In this document: positions 24,501 to 30,878 of the stretch, piece by piece | Numbering within the stretch: the stretch's first letter is position 1 | Layout of the letters: the number at the start of each line of letters is the position of its first letter | NCBI GenBank assembly: GCA_900539175.1 | Contig: UQAW01000043.1 | Span: forward strand, 1 to 30,878 | Source of the DNA: an uncultured Lachnospiraceae bacterium | GTDB lineage: Bacteria > Bacillota > Clostridia > Lachnospirales > Lachnospiraceae | Direction of reading: 5' to 3' | DNA length: 30,878 nucleotides | Position numbers and translations under genes: made by a program | Notes under the pieces: generated by a model | Told to the model about the DNA's origin: nothing | What the model saw: the letters and a program-made list of their open reading frames with translations, nothing else | Databases searched by the model: none

Positions 24501-24740
24501 GAACGGATTCATTCTGCGATTATGAAGACAAAGACATCACATCCGGAATTAAGCAAGGTACAGCTTAACTGGCTGGAGCGTATAGAAGCCTATTTGTTAA
24601 AAGAAGTTGTACTGAATAAGGAATCTTTTGAGGCACCGCAGTTTAAAATTAAAGGCGGATATGCAGCGGTTGATAAAGCATTTGGAAATAAACTGGATGA
24701 AATTATTGATGAAATTAACAGCCATATGTATACCGCATAG
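21501..24740 (+). CDS. hsdR: Type I restriction endonuclease subunit R (EcoEI-like)
   Basis: This is the motor-nuclease subunit of a type I restriction enzyme, 1079 aa. The N-terminal ~120 residues resemble a DUF4145 domain ('WSDLARLGDLSEKYVYSDPNTSVIKQG', 'LRKDRNNAAHNG'). The nuclease core follows: 'GYADYALFIGEKMVGIIEAKK' (about 242-262), giving the D...E-x-K pattern. Helicase: Walker A 'MATGTGKT' (about 402-409), 'VDEAHRG' box (about 506), motif VI-like 'LGRATRLCPG'. A C-terminal EcoEI-type domain covers about 870-1079. The architecture fits type IB (EcoAI/EcoEI). AAGGAGG lies 11 bases before the ATG, which is longer than usual. hsdM starts 15 bases after its stop. Confidence 0.96.
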   Translation: MGNFTFLENRWSDLARLGDLSEKYVYSDPNTSVIKQGMLAEVMVKYMLAYDGIKEPDYDNTHAHRIRILKKNDLLPHEIDNTLYILRKDRNNAAHNGADEGEKALSNLPLLYELCVWYMQTYGDYDYNPVGYVPPVDITISLDELEKENRELEERNKTLLVELQRIQKDGKSDNARRAIAYKKAMNVKLSEAQTRELIDEQLRKVGWDADTDKIRYSKGVRPAKGRNLAIAEWPTDSRTGNSGYADYALFIGEKMVGIIEAKKKHTNISSVLDGQCKEYARMIKAEHEKYVLKQYGEYKVPFLFATNGRDYIKQYEEMSGIWFLDTRHQFNTSKALSGWPSPQGMEQDLERDIAEADRKLAATGYELLEDSNGLGLRYYQVEAVKATEKAIAEHKNTVLLAMATGTGKTRTVLGMIYRFLSAKRFKRILYLVDRTALGDQTMDTFKEVKLEDLKTLNQLFDIKDLGEKEFEKDTRVHIATVQSLVKRILYNETDVSIGVSDYDCIIVDEAHRGYILDKEMGEDEVLYRNQDDFRSKYRAVIDYFDAVKIALTATPALHTTQIFGKPVYSYDYRTAVVDGYLVDHDAPHIIRTKLSEEGIVFEAGSTAPIYDPVTNTVTNSDELEDDLKFEIEDFNRKVVTKGFNETVLAEIAKDIDPNEKGKTLIFAVDDAHADMITKILKDYYSEQGISEEAVMKITGSIENGNPVKIKEAIRRFKNETFPNIVVTVDLLTTGIDVEEIVNLVFLRRIRSRILFEQMLGRATRLCPGIGKTHFEIYDAVGVYHALDPVSTMKPVVVNPKESFEDLIDGIDNLESDKARENQIDIIIAKILRNKSKMTEECREQFKSLSGGESPESFIDALRNMPTDQAVETVKKNRDAFAYVRGIHQERPKFISDAKDEITSHERGYGDATRPEDYLREFHAFIDNNINEIAALNIVATRPKELTRQSLRELKLILDRNHFSETMLQTAWKQMTNEDIAADIISFIRQKSIGDALVSKEERIHSAIMKTKTSHPELSKVQLNWLERIEAYLLKEVVLNKESFEAPQFKIKGGYAAVDKAFGNKLDEIIDEINSHMYTA

Positions 24741-24755
24741 GGAAGGAAAACGATT

Positions 24756-26168
24756 ATGACAAACGCAGAAATTGTATCAAAGCTATGGAATCTTTGCAAT
24801 GTGCTTCGTGATGATGGAATTACCTATCATCAGTATGTAACGGAGCTGACTTATATATTGTTTTTGAAAATGGCAAAGGAGACAGGAACGGAAAAGAATA
24901 TCCCGGAAGATTACCGTTGGGATGCATTAAAAACAAAGGAGGGCATGGAGCTTAAAAGGTTTTATGAAGAACTGCTTCGGGAGCTTGGGGAAAACTGCAG
25001 CGGACGTGTGCAGGAGATTTATCAGGGAGCAAGAAGCAATATAGAGGAACCGGCAAATTTGAAGAAAATTATTACGAATATTGATGAATTGGACTGGTAT
25101 TCGGCAAAAGAGGAAGGGCTAGGAAATCTGTATGAAGGACTGTTGGAGAAGAATGCAAATGAAAAGAAGTCTGGAGCAGGACAGTATTTTACACCGAGGG
25201 TATTAATTGATGTGATGACAGAACTGATTGCACCACAGCCGGGGGAGAGGTGCAACGATCCGGCATGCGGTACTTTTGGCTTTATGATTGCGGCTGACCG
25301 CTATGTAAAGGAGCATACCAATGACTGGATGGATTTAACGGAGGAAGAAGCAGCATTTGAGCAGAAAGAAGCATTTACAGGGGCAGAACTGGTACATGAA
25401 ACGCATAGACTGGCATTGATGAATGCGATGCTTCACGACATAGAAGGAAAAATTTATTTATGCGATACATTATCTAATCAGGGTAAAGTAATGCATGGAT
25501 TTGACGTGGTACTTACGAATCCGCCATTTGGGACTAAGAAAGGCGGTGAGCGTGCCAATCGTGATGATTTTACTTATCAGACAAGCAATAAGCAGCTTAA
25601 TTTCTTGCAACATATTTATCGTTCTTTAAAAGCAGACGGTAAGGCAAGGGCAGCAGTTGTGTTGCCTGACAATGTTTTATTTGCCGATGGTGAGGGTGAG
25701 AGGATTCGTGCAGACCTTATGGATAAGTGTAATCTTCACACAATACTTCGCCTGCCGACGGGGATTTTCTATGCTCAGGGAGTGAAAACGAATGTATTGT
25801 TCTTTACAAGAGGAATGACCGAGCAAAATAATACAGAGGAAGTATGGTTTTATGACCTCAGAACGAATATGCCATCCTTTGGTAAGACAAATCCGTTGAA
25901 ACAGGAGCATTTCAAAGATTTTATAACGGCATATACCGCAGAAGACCGCCATGCCATAGAGGATGAAAGATGGAATGTTTTTACCAGAGAGGAATTGGGA
26001 AATACATTGGATAAAGGACTGATTCGTGATGATTCTGTACTGGATTATGAGGATTTACCTGACCCGATTGAAAGCGGGGAGGAGTGTATTGCCCAGTTAG
26101 AGGAAGCGGTGGATTTGTTAAAGAGTGTGGTAAAGGAGCTTAAGTCTCTGGAAAGTGCAGAGGTGTAG
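24756..26168 (+). CDS. hsdM: Type I DNA methyltransferase subunit M
   Basis: The N6-adenine methyltransferase of the type I system, 470 aa. An N-terminal helical HsdM domain ('AEIVSKLWNLCNVLRDDG') is followed by the AdoMet motif I 'DPACGTFGFMIAA' (about 168-180) and the catalytic motif IV 'NPPFG' (about 259). 'GQYFTPRVLIDVMTELIAP' precedes motif I as in all HsdM proteins. Two copies plus HsdS form the modification enzyme and HsdR joins for restriction. It has no frame disruption, so host protection should be functional. hsdS begins one base after its stop. Confidence 0.97.
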   Translation: MTNAEIVSKLWNLCNVLRDDGITYHQYVTELTYILFLKMAKETGTEKNIPEDYRWDALKTKEGMELKRFYEELLRELGENCSGRVQEIYQGARSNIEEPANLKKIITNIDELDWYSAKEEGLGNLYEGLLEKNANEKKSGAGQYFTPRVLIDVMTELIAPQPGERCNDPACGTFGFMIAADRYVKEHTNDWMDLTEEEAAFEQKEAFTGAELVHETHRLALMNAMLHDIEGKIYLCDTLSNQGKVMHGFDVVLTNPPFGTKKGGERANRDDFTYQTSNKQLNFLQHIYRSLKADGKARAAVVLPDNVLFADGEGERIRADLMDKCNLHTILRLPTGIFYAQGVKTNVLFFTRGMTEQNNTEEVWFYDLRTNMPSFGKTNPLKQEHFKDFITAYTAEDRHAIEDERWNVFTREELGNTLDKGLIRDDSVLDYEDLPDPIESGEECIAQLEEAVDLLKSVVKELKSLESAEV

Positions 26169-26169
26169 T

Positions 26170-27489
26170 ATGGCGAGAGGAAAGAAGAAAGAGGAGCTGA
26201 CGTTAGAAGAAAAACTGGAGCAGGCATTAGTGCCGGTGGAGGAGCAGCCATATGAGGTGCCGGGGAATTGGTGTTGGATTCATCTCTTAGATGCATTTGA
26301 TAATGTTACAGATAGTAAGAAAAAACTGACAACAAAAGAATATTTAGTAGAGGGAGAGTATCCTGTAATAGATCAGGGGCAGGAGTTTGTTGGCGGATAT
26401 ACTGATAATAAAGATGTTGTATATGAAGGGGAATTGCCAATTGTTATTTTTGGAGATCACACAAGATGTGTAAAGTATATAGACTTCTTTTTTGTTCAAG
26501 GAGCGGATGGTGTAAAGGTGTTGAGGCCAAAATCTTTTTGGAATGCAAAAGCATTTTATTATGCACTTCAGAGTATTGAAATTCCTAATATGGGATACCG
26601 GCGACACTATCCATTGTTTAAAGATTTTGGTATTCCAATTCCACCATTAGCCGAGCAGCAACGTATTGTGGAACAAATTGAGAGCTTGTTTGCTAAATTG
26701 GATGAAGTAAAAGAGAAAGTACAGGAAGTGATTGCCAGTATTGATGATAATGTCGAAGCTTTATTATATAAGGCATTTACAGGACAACTGACGAATGATT
26801 GGCGTAATTCTAATATAGAGATAGAAAAGTGGGAAGATACTACATTATCAGAAATTGTGTCTGGGTTAAAATATGGTTCTTCTGAAAAAAGTGATTACGA
26901 ATATAAAGGAACACCGATATTACGCATACCGAATATTGGAGATGGGATAATAGATTTTTCTGACTTGAAATATATGTCAGAGGAATTAAAAAACTCATCA
27001 CATGAAGTGTTTGAGGATGACATTTTAATCATTCGTTCTAATGGTAGTAGAGATTTGGTGGGAAAGTGCGCATTAGTTCCTAAGCTACAGGAAAGATATG
27101 CGTATGCTTCTTTTCTAATCCGTGTGAAAGTTACTGAAAAAGTATTACCGGAGTATTTGGTACGATTTATAAATTCTTCCATGGCAAGAGCTCAAATGTT
27201 TGATAAGGCAAAGTCATCATCGGGTATTCATAATATTAACTCTAAGGAATTGGGAGCTATAAAAATTTGTGTTCCTTCTATTAAGGAACAGAAACAGATT
27301 TTAATTTGTATTCAAGAATTTGTAAATAAGGAGAAACGGGTGCAGGAAATATCAGAAGAGATGTTAGGCAGTATTGATAGAATGAAAAAATCCATTCTTG
27401 CTAAAGCATTTCGGGGAGAATTAGGTACAAATAATCCAGATGAGGAATCCGCAATTGAACTACTTAAAACAATGCTTGTAGAAGCATAA
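26170..27489 (+). CDS. hsdS: Type I specificity subunit S
   Basis: HsdS chooses the DNA target. The protein has 439 aa from ATG at 26170; an in-frame ATG at 26155 would overlap hsdM. Two target-recognition domains are separated by conserved helices: TRD1 (about 20-155) ends in 'PIPPLAEQQRIVEQIESLFAKLDEVKEKV', and TRD2 (about 215-370) ends in 'VPSIKEQKQILICIQEFVNKEKRVQE'. The repeats 'ALLYKAFTGQLTNDWR' and 'SILAKAFRGELGTNNPDEESA' are matching ends of the two halves. The recognition sequence cannot be derived. No recombinase gene or second hsdS fragment for phase variation is visible in the window. Confidence 0.96.
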   Translation: MARGKKKEELTLEEKLEQALVPVEEQPYEVPGNWCWIHLLDAFDNVTDSKKKLTTKEYLVEGEYPVIDQGQEFVGGYTDNKDVVYEGELPIVIFGDHTRCVKYIDFFFVQGADGVKVLRPKSFWNAKAFYYALQSIEIPNMGYRRHYPLFKDFGIPIPPLAEQQRIVEQIESLFAKLDEVKEKVQEVIASIDDNVEALLYKAFTGQLTNDWRNSNIEIEKWEDTTLSEIVSGLKYGSSEKSDYEYKGTPILRIPNIGDGIIDFSDLKYMSEELKNSSHEVFEDDILIIRSNGSRDLVGKCALVPKLQERYAYASFLIRVKVTEKVLPEYLVRFINSSMARAQMFDKAKSSSGIHNINSKELGAIKICVPSIKEQKQILICIQEFVNKEKRVQEISEEMLGSIDRMKKSILAKAFRGELGTNNPDEESAIELLKTMLVEA

Positions 27490-27504
27490 GATGGAGGTGT
27501 ATGC

Positions 27505-28299
27505 ATGCCAAAAAGTTCATTGGAAAAAGCATTAGAAAAATATCAAAAAGAGGCAGCTAAGAACGTCAAGAAAAAAATCCAAGCAGATAAAAGATTAGCA
27601 GATAAACAGCGAAGGGAATCTAATAGGCAGGCTCAAATAGATGCAAGAAGAGAGAGGGCAGCTTCTATCGTAAATGGGCAGCCAACTGTTGGCGGATTGA
27701 AAATTATTGATTTTACAGCAGAAGAATTAGTATCTATTATCTGCGATAATTATAGAAGGGAAGATTTTAAACTGACAAATAATGATATTGAAATTCCTAC
27801 GTATTTGGAACGGGATTTGCAATTTGAGTTTGAAAAGCTTAAACAGTATGGTTTGATTTCGCAGTATGTTTACTACATATCTGGCTTTTGGGAAATAAGT
27901 ATTCTGCCAAGTATATTATCATATTTTCAAGATAAGGAGAAAGCAATGAATCAAGAACAAAAAACAAATAGTTATACCAATATTTTTAATGGAGATGTTT
28001 CAGATATTCAAATTCAACAAGGAACAAAAGATTCTACACAAACCAAGAATGTAAATAATGGATTTGATTATGATGTGGTAGGAAAAATTATTGAACAAAT
28101 AAGGAAATATGATGGAATGTTGGATTCGGAATTTGGAGAGTGTGCAAGTGAATTGAGAGAAAAAATGGAGGAAATCTTAGTGTTAGTCCAAAGGCAAGAG
28201 AATCCTAGCAAAATACAAGTTTTGTTAGGAGATATAAAAAATCTTGCTATGGGTGTAGGGGGAAGTCTTATTGCATCTGGTATTTTGAGTCTATTATAA
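27505..28299 (+). CDS. Unfamiliar coiled-coil protein of the defence operon
   Basis: I do not recognise a named family. The protein has 264 aa. Residues about 1-50 are a highly charged helix (Lys/Arg/Gln/Glu-rich), likely a coiled coil. Residues about 65-145 have a winged-helix-like pattern ending 'KLKQYGLISQYVYYISGFWEI' and 'SILSYF'. Then comes a polar segment 'NSYTNIFNGDVSDIQIQQGT' (about 155-174), a second helix region with 'EQIRKYDGMLDSEFGE', and a short glycine-rich hydrophobic tail 'GVGGSLIASGILSLL' that could insert in a membrane. It starts 15 bases after hsdS with GGAGG 7 bases upstream. The polar motif recurs in the next gene's tail, hinting that the two proteins work together. Confidence 0.8.
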   Translation: MPKSSLEKALEKYQKEAAKNVKKKIQADKRLADKQRRESNRQAQIDARRERAASIVNGQPTVGGLKIIDFTAEELVSIICDNYRREDFKLTNNDIEIPTYLERDLQFEFEKLKQYGLISQYVYYISGFWEISILPSILSYFQDKEKAMNQEQKTNSYTNIFNGDVSDIQIQQGTKDSTQTKNVNNGFDYDVVGKIIEQIRKYDGMLDSEFGECASELREKMEEILVLVQRQENPSKIQVLLGDIKNLAMGVGGSLIASGILSLL

Positions 28300-28323
28300 A
28301 AAATAATATAACAGGAGATAAGT

Positions 28324-28944
28324 ATGGGCGGTATAGTGTTAGAATTACAAAGGGAAGCATTAGATGAAACTATTTCTATAGAATCTTTACTTAGAAAAGC
28401 TTATTTAGTGGCAAAAAAGCTGAAACTGAAAGATTTAGAAGAGTGGATAAATCAAGAACAAAATGGATATGAAAATCATCTGCCGGAGTATCGCAACGTG
28501 AGAGGGGAAATAAAAGCATGGAATCCATATAATGGTTGGATACCAATGATTTTATCAGCAGATATAGCAGATGAAGTTTCATGTATACCGTTGGGACTTT
28601 CTATCTCTGCAATATCGGATTCATATAATTCGAGTGACGACTCAGTATGTTTAACGGTAAATGCTACTTTGACAGAGTTTTTTAATAATTCAACGGACTT
28701 TATGCCGACAAAATATGCGTTTTTTGTCTCTAAAAGTGAAATGTATAGGATTATGAGTACGGTTAGAAATAAGATATTGGACTGAGCATTATTGCTTGAA
28801 GAGAATGAGATATTGGGCGAAAATATGACCTTTACTGAAAAAGAAAGAGAGATTGCATCAAATACACAGGTTATAAATAATTATACAAATAATTTTTACG
28901 CTGATGTAAAGGATATTGGCATTCAACAAGGTAATGATGGGTAA
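28324..28944 (+). pseudogene. AbiTii-domain gene with internal in-frame TGA
   Basis: The first 153 codons resemble the AbiTii domain from the AbiT phage-abortive-infection system: 'IVLELQREALDETISIESLLRKAYLVAKKL', 'DLEEWINQEQNGYENHLPEYRNVRGEIKAWNPYNGW'. AGGAG precedes the ATG. TGA at 28783-28785 falls where tryptophan (TGG) would restore a continuous 'ILDWALLLEENEILGE'-type helix. The frame stays open 52 more codons to TAA at 28942, including 'MTFTEKEREIA' and 'NNYTNNFYADVKDIGIQQG'. A one-base nonsense mutation, readthrough, or Trp decoding of TGA are the options. Use of TGA as a stop elsewhere in the window argues against recoding. It may act as a truncated protein. Confidence 0.7.
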
Positions 28945-28967
28945 AAAGTATTTTTAGTTAGAAATTT

Positions 28968-28995
28968 CGGGAAGCCAGTATTAATGTGACTTCCC
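28968..28995 (+). repeat. Degenerate second copy of the guaA terminator
   Basis: It matches 21309-21336 at 25 of 28 bases (CGGGAAGCCAGTATT, then ATG, then CTTCCC). The stem is weakened by the mismatches. It lies 23 bases after the last frame of the block. Confidence 0.75.
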
Positions 28996-29076
28996 ATAGT
29001 TCTTGTTAGAAAGTTTGATCGTAATTTGATATATACGAAATAAAAATAGATTATAGATTTCTCTGTTTACAGAAGT

Positions 29077-29640
29077 TTATTGATAGTATGGATTCTGAAA
29101 TGGACTCGTGTATGTAATTAGTGCGTTTTTTATTAAATTTTGACATCTTGCTTCCTTATTAATAAAACATTGTTCACAATTTTTAAGATAGGGATTGGGA
29201 AAAGAACAGGTAGGGCAGGTTAGTACAGGTGTTATATTATTATTGAATATTTTAAGCATCAATTTGTATGAAGCAGTTAATGTATAGAGATTCGCATTTA
29301 ACAAACTCCTTAAAATTTCTAATTTTTTATCATAGTCATTGTAATTTAGAATATCTACAAAAACATTGGGATGAGTATATCTATTGGTTTTTAATGAAAT
29401 AGTCAGTAAATCTTTAGGAATGCTTTCATTGTACATTTGGGTTGCTATTTTATATTTTTTCGGAATATTACATGATCCATGGAGTATGGAATGGTATTTT
29501 GGATTGTATTGCTTATTCCAGTTATCGCAATATTCCATTACTGTTAGATAATCTGAATCATTACTGAGATTTAATAAATCAAGAAAAGCTTCGATAGAAT
29601 GGCGAGTATTTCGTTGAAGGACGGAAAAACCGGTAGTGTA
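29077..29640 (-). pseudogene. Cys-rich protein gene, 5' end cut by IS256-family element
   Basis: An open frame of about 150 codons from its first ATG (29538), continuing without a stop upstream to about 29640, where an IS end begins. The upstream part reads as protein ('SVLQRNTRHSIEAFLDLL'). The C-terminal region has 'CPTCSFPNPYLKNCEQCF', a likely zinc-binding C-x-x-C...C-x-x-C finger. Sequence composition is very AT-rich. I do not recognise the family. Most likely its N-terminus is lost beyond the IS. Confidence 0.5.
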
Positions 29641-29642
29641 AA

Positions 29643-30878
29643 TTATTCTGTGTAAACCTCTCAGATTGATGATAAAATCGTAGGTTTATAAAATATGAAT
29701 TTAAGATGAGATGGGCTTAATGGCAGTTCTGCTGTTCAGCCCCTTGTCTATGTATTAGCACGGATCCAGTGGCATGTCAAGGGCACCCGATGGTAGTCGG
29801 ATGTTTATTTAACCTTTACATGCTGCTGGATTTTTGCTTATTCGATATCTTCCGGCTGAATCCTATCCCCGAAATAGATACATAACTGATCCAGGGTGAG
29901 GCCCCAGTCCCATGCTTTTCCAGTCCACTTTTTAGTGGCATCCATCATTGCCAGATAAAGCATCTTAAAAAGTGCATCATCCGTAGGAAATATGGTCTTG
30001 GATTTGGTGACTTTTCGCAGCTGACGATTAAAGTTTTCAATAGAATTCGTCGTATATATCAGCTTACGAATCTCTGATGGATACTTAAAATAGGTGGACA
30101 GCTGTGGCCAGTTGTTCCTCCAGGATGCGATAGAAGCAGGATATTTCTTACCCCAGTTTTCTTCCAGATCATCCAATGCTGCAAGTGCCAGATCTTCGGT
30201 GTCAGCTTTGTATACCAGTTTTAAGTCTGCCATAAATGGCTTCAGATCCTTATAAGAGATAAACCTGGTAGAGTAACGGATCTGATGTACGATGCATCTC
30301 TGAATCTCTGCCTGTGGGAATACTGCATGGATAGCATCGCCAAATCCTGTCAAGCCATCAACCGATACGATCATGATATCCTCCACACCTCTGTTTTTTA
30401 TCTCATTGAGTACAGAAAGCCAGTATTTTGCACTTTCGTTACCGCCAACCCACATGCCAGGGACTTCTCGTTTTCCATTTAATTTTACACCTATGGCAAC
30501 ATAAACAGCCTTTTTAACTGTGCGGTTATCCTCGCGAACATGAAAATGTACAGCATCCATGAAAACAATGGCATATTTTCTCTCTAACGGACGATTTTGC
30601 CATTCTTTTGCAATTGGAAGGATGCGGTCAGTCATGTGTGAGATCATTTCGGCAGACGCATCCACTCCGTAAACATCCCTGAGATGGGTTGAAATATCTC
30701 TTGTTGTCACTCCTTTTGCGTACATGGAAAGCACCTGATCTTCGATATTTGAAATATCGGTCTGATTCTTTTTCACGATCTGTGGTTCAAAATCGCCTTT
30801 CCGGTCTCTTGGAATGTCCAGATCGATGGTTCCCATGGATGAGGTAACAGTTTTAGGGCTGTAACCATTCCGGCTATC
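29643..30878 (-). mobile_element. IS256-family insertion sequence, one end present
   Basis: The right end is at about 29643 (TTCTGTGTAAACCTC, the T-G-T-G-T-A-A-A type end of IS256 elements). Noncoding sequence with a GGGCT/AGCCC hairpin (29713-29742) precedes the transposase stop. The other end lies beyond 30878, so terminal repeats and target duplication cannot be checked. Confidence 0.75.
29838..30878 (-). CDS. IS256/Mutator-family transposase, N-terminus off the window
   Basis: The visible 346 residues start at the window edge ('DSRNGYSPKTVTSS') and run to the stop at 29838-29840. The normal length is about 400, so about 60 residues are missing. 'DLDIPRDRKGDFEPQIV' is the family's N-terminal signature. 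The DDE catalytic residues are visible: 'VFMDAVHFHVRED', 'IVSVDGLTGFGDAI' and 'TNSIENFNRQLRK'. The enzyme cuts and pastes or copies the element. No frame disruption is seen, so it may be active. Confidence 0.95.
   Translation of the reverse strand, partial: DSRNGYSPKTVTSSMGTIDLDIPRDRKGDFEPQIVKKNQTDISNIEDQVLSMYAKGVTTRDISTHLRDVYGVDASAEMISHMTDRILPIAKEWQNRPLERKYAIVFMDAVHFHVREDNRTVKKAVYVAIGVKLNGKREVPGMWVGGNESAKYWLSVLNEIKNRGVEDIMIVSVDGLTGFGDAIHAVFPQAEIQRCIVHQIRYSTRFISYKDLKPFMADLKLVYKADTEDLALAALDDLEENWGKKYPASIASWRNNWPQLSTYFKYPSEIRKLIYTTNSIENFNRQLRKVTKSKTIFPTDDALFKMLYLAMMDATKKWTGKAWDWGLTLDQLCIYFGDRIQPEDIE

Noticed and set aside
29641..29690. Continuation of the Cys-rich protein upstream into 'LRGLHRII'
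   Set aside because: The frame remains open but this part lies inside the IS end (TTCTGTGTAAACCTC), so it is not native coding sequence.
1..30878. CRISPR arrays and tRNA genes
   Set aside because: No regularly spaced repeats of CRISPR type and no recognisable tRNA cloverleaf with T-loop GTTCGA context were found by eye. The GGTTCGAA in the SRP RNA region belongs to that RNA.

Overview
The window looks like chromosome of a spore-forming, low-to-medium GC Firmicute, most likely a Lachnospiraceae (Blautia/Dorea/Ruminococcus-type gut clostridium). The basis is a large Bacillus-type SRP RNA near pfk-dnaX-ybaB-recR, a DUF1256/YyaC spore gene, spoIIID with a sigma-E-type promoter, a split (two-subunit) transketolase, and a DUF5711-like protein. 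This is inferred from gene content; no database was searched.

Layout. Positions 226-2783: a LytTR regulator with a LiaF-like membrane protein, then an MFS exporter. 2857-3125: a giant imperfect palindrome. 3157-3421 (minus): SRP RNA, divergent from pfk, each with its own strong promoter. 3609-8526: pfk, dnaX, ybaB, recR and a LacI-family regulator, tightly spaced. 8567-11262: AT-rich candidate operators, then transaldolase and the two transketolase subunits, a non-oxidative pentose phosphate unit that the LacI-type protein may control. 11399-12169: a 165-bp inverted-repeat element butting against the minus-strand yyaC stop codon. 12471-16184: an envelope cluster (degenerate MPN-like + LysM protein, a DUF5711-like membrane protein, CvpA). 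Just after cvpA comes a compact, multi-stem, possibly pseudoknotted RNA candidate followed by a terminator-like hairpin. 16515-19454: a broken small gene, a DUF1622 membrane protein, spoIIID and a MATE exporter. 19756-21297: guaA.

Accessory region. Directly behind the guaA terminator is an AT-richer operon-like block, hsdR-hsdM-hsdS (type I restriction-modification), followed 15-24 bp apart by an unfamiliar coiled-coil protein and an AbiTii-domain gene. The last two share a sequence motif (N-x-Y-x-N-x-F ... D-I-x-I-Q-Q-G). The AbiTii frame carries an in-frame TGA where coding sequence clearly continues for about 53 codons. The block ends with an imperfect copy of the guaA terminator, so it sits between two copies of that hairpin. 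Beyond it lie a Cys-rich minus-strand gene that appears cut by an IS256-family element, and the IS itself, which runs off the right end of the window.

Best candidates for something undescribed: the RNA-like structure at 16183-16339, the coiled-coil/AbiTii pair attached to the type I R-M operon, and the giant palindrome at 2857-3125.
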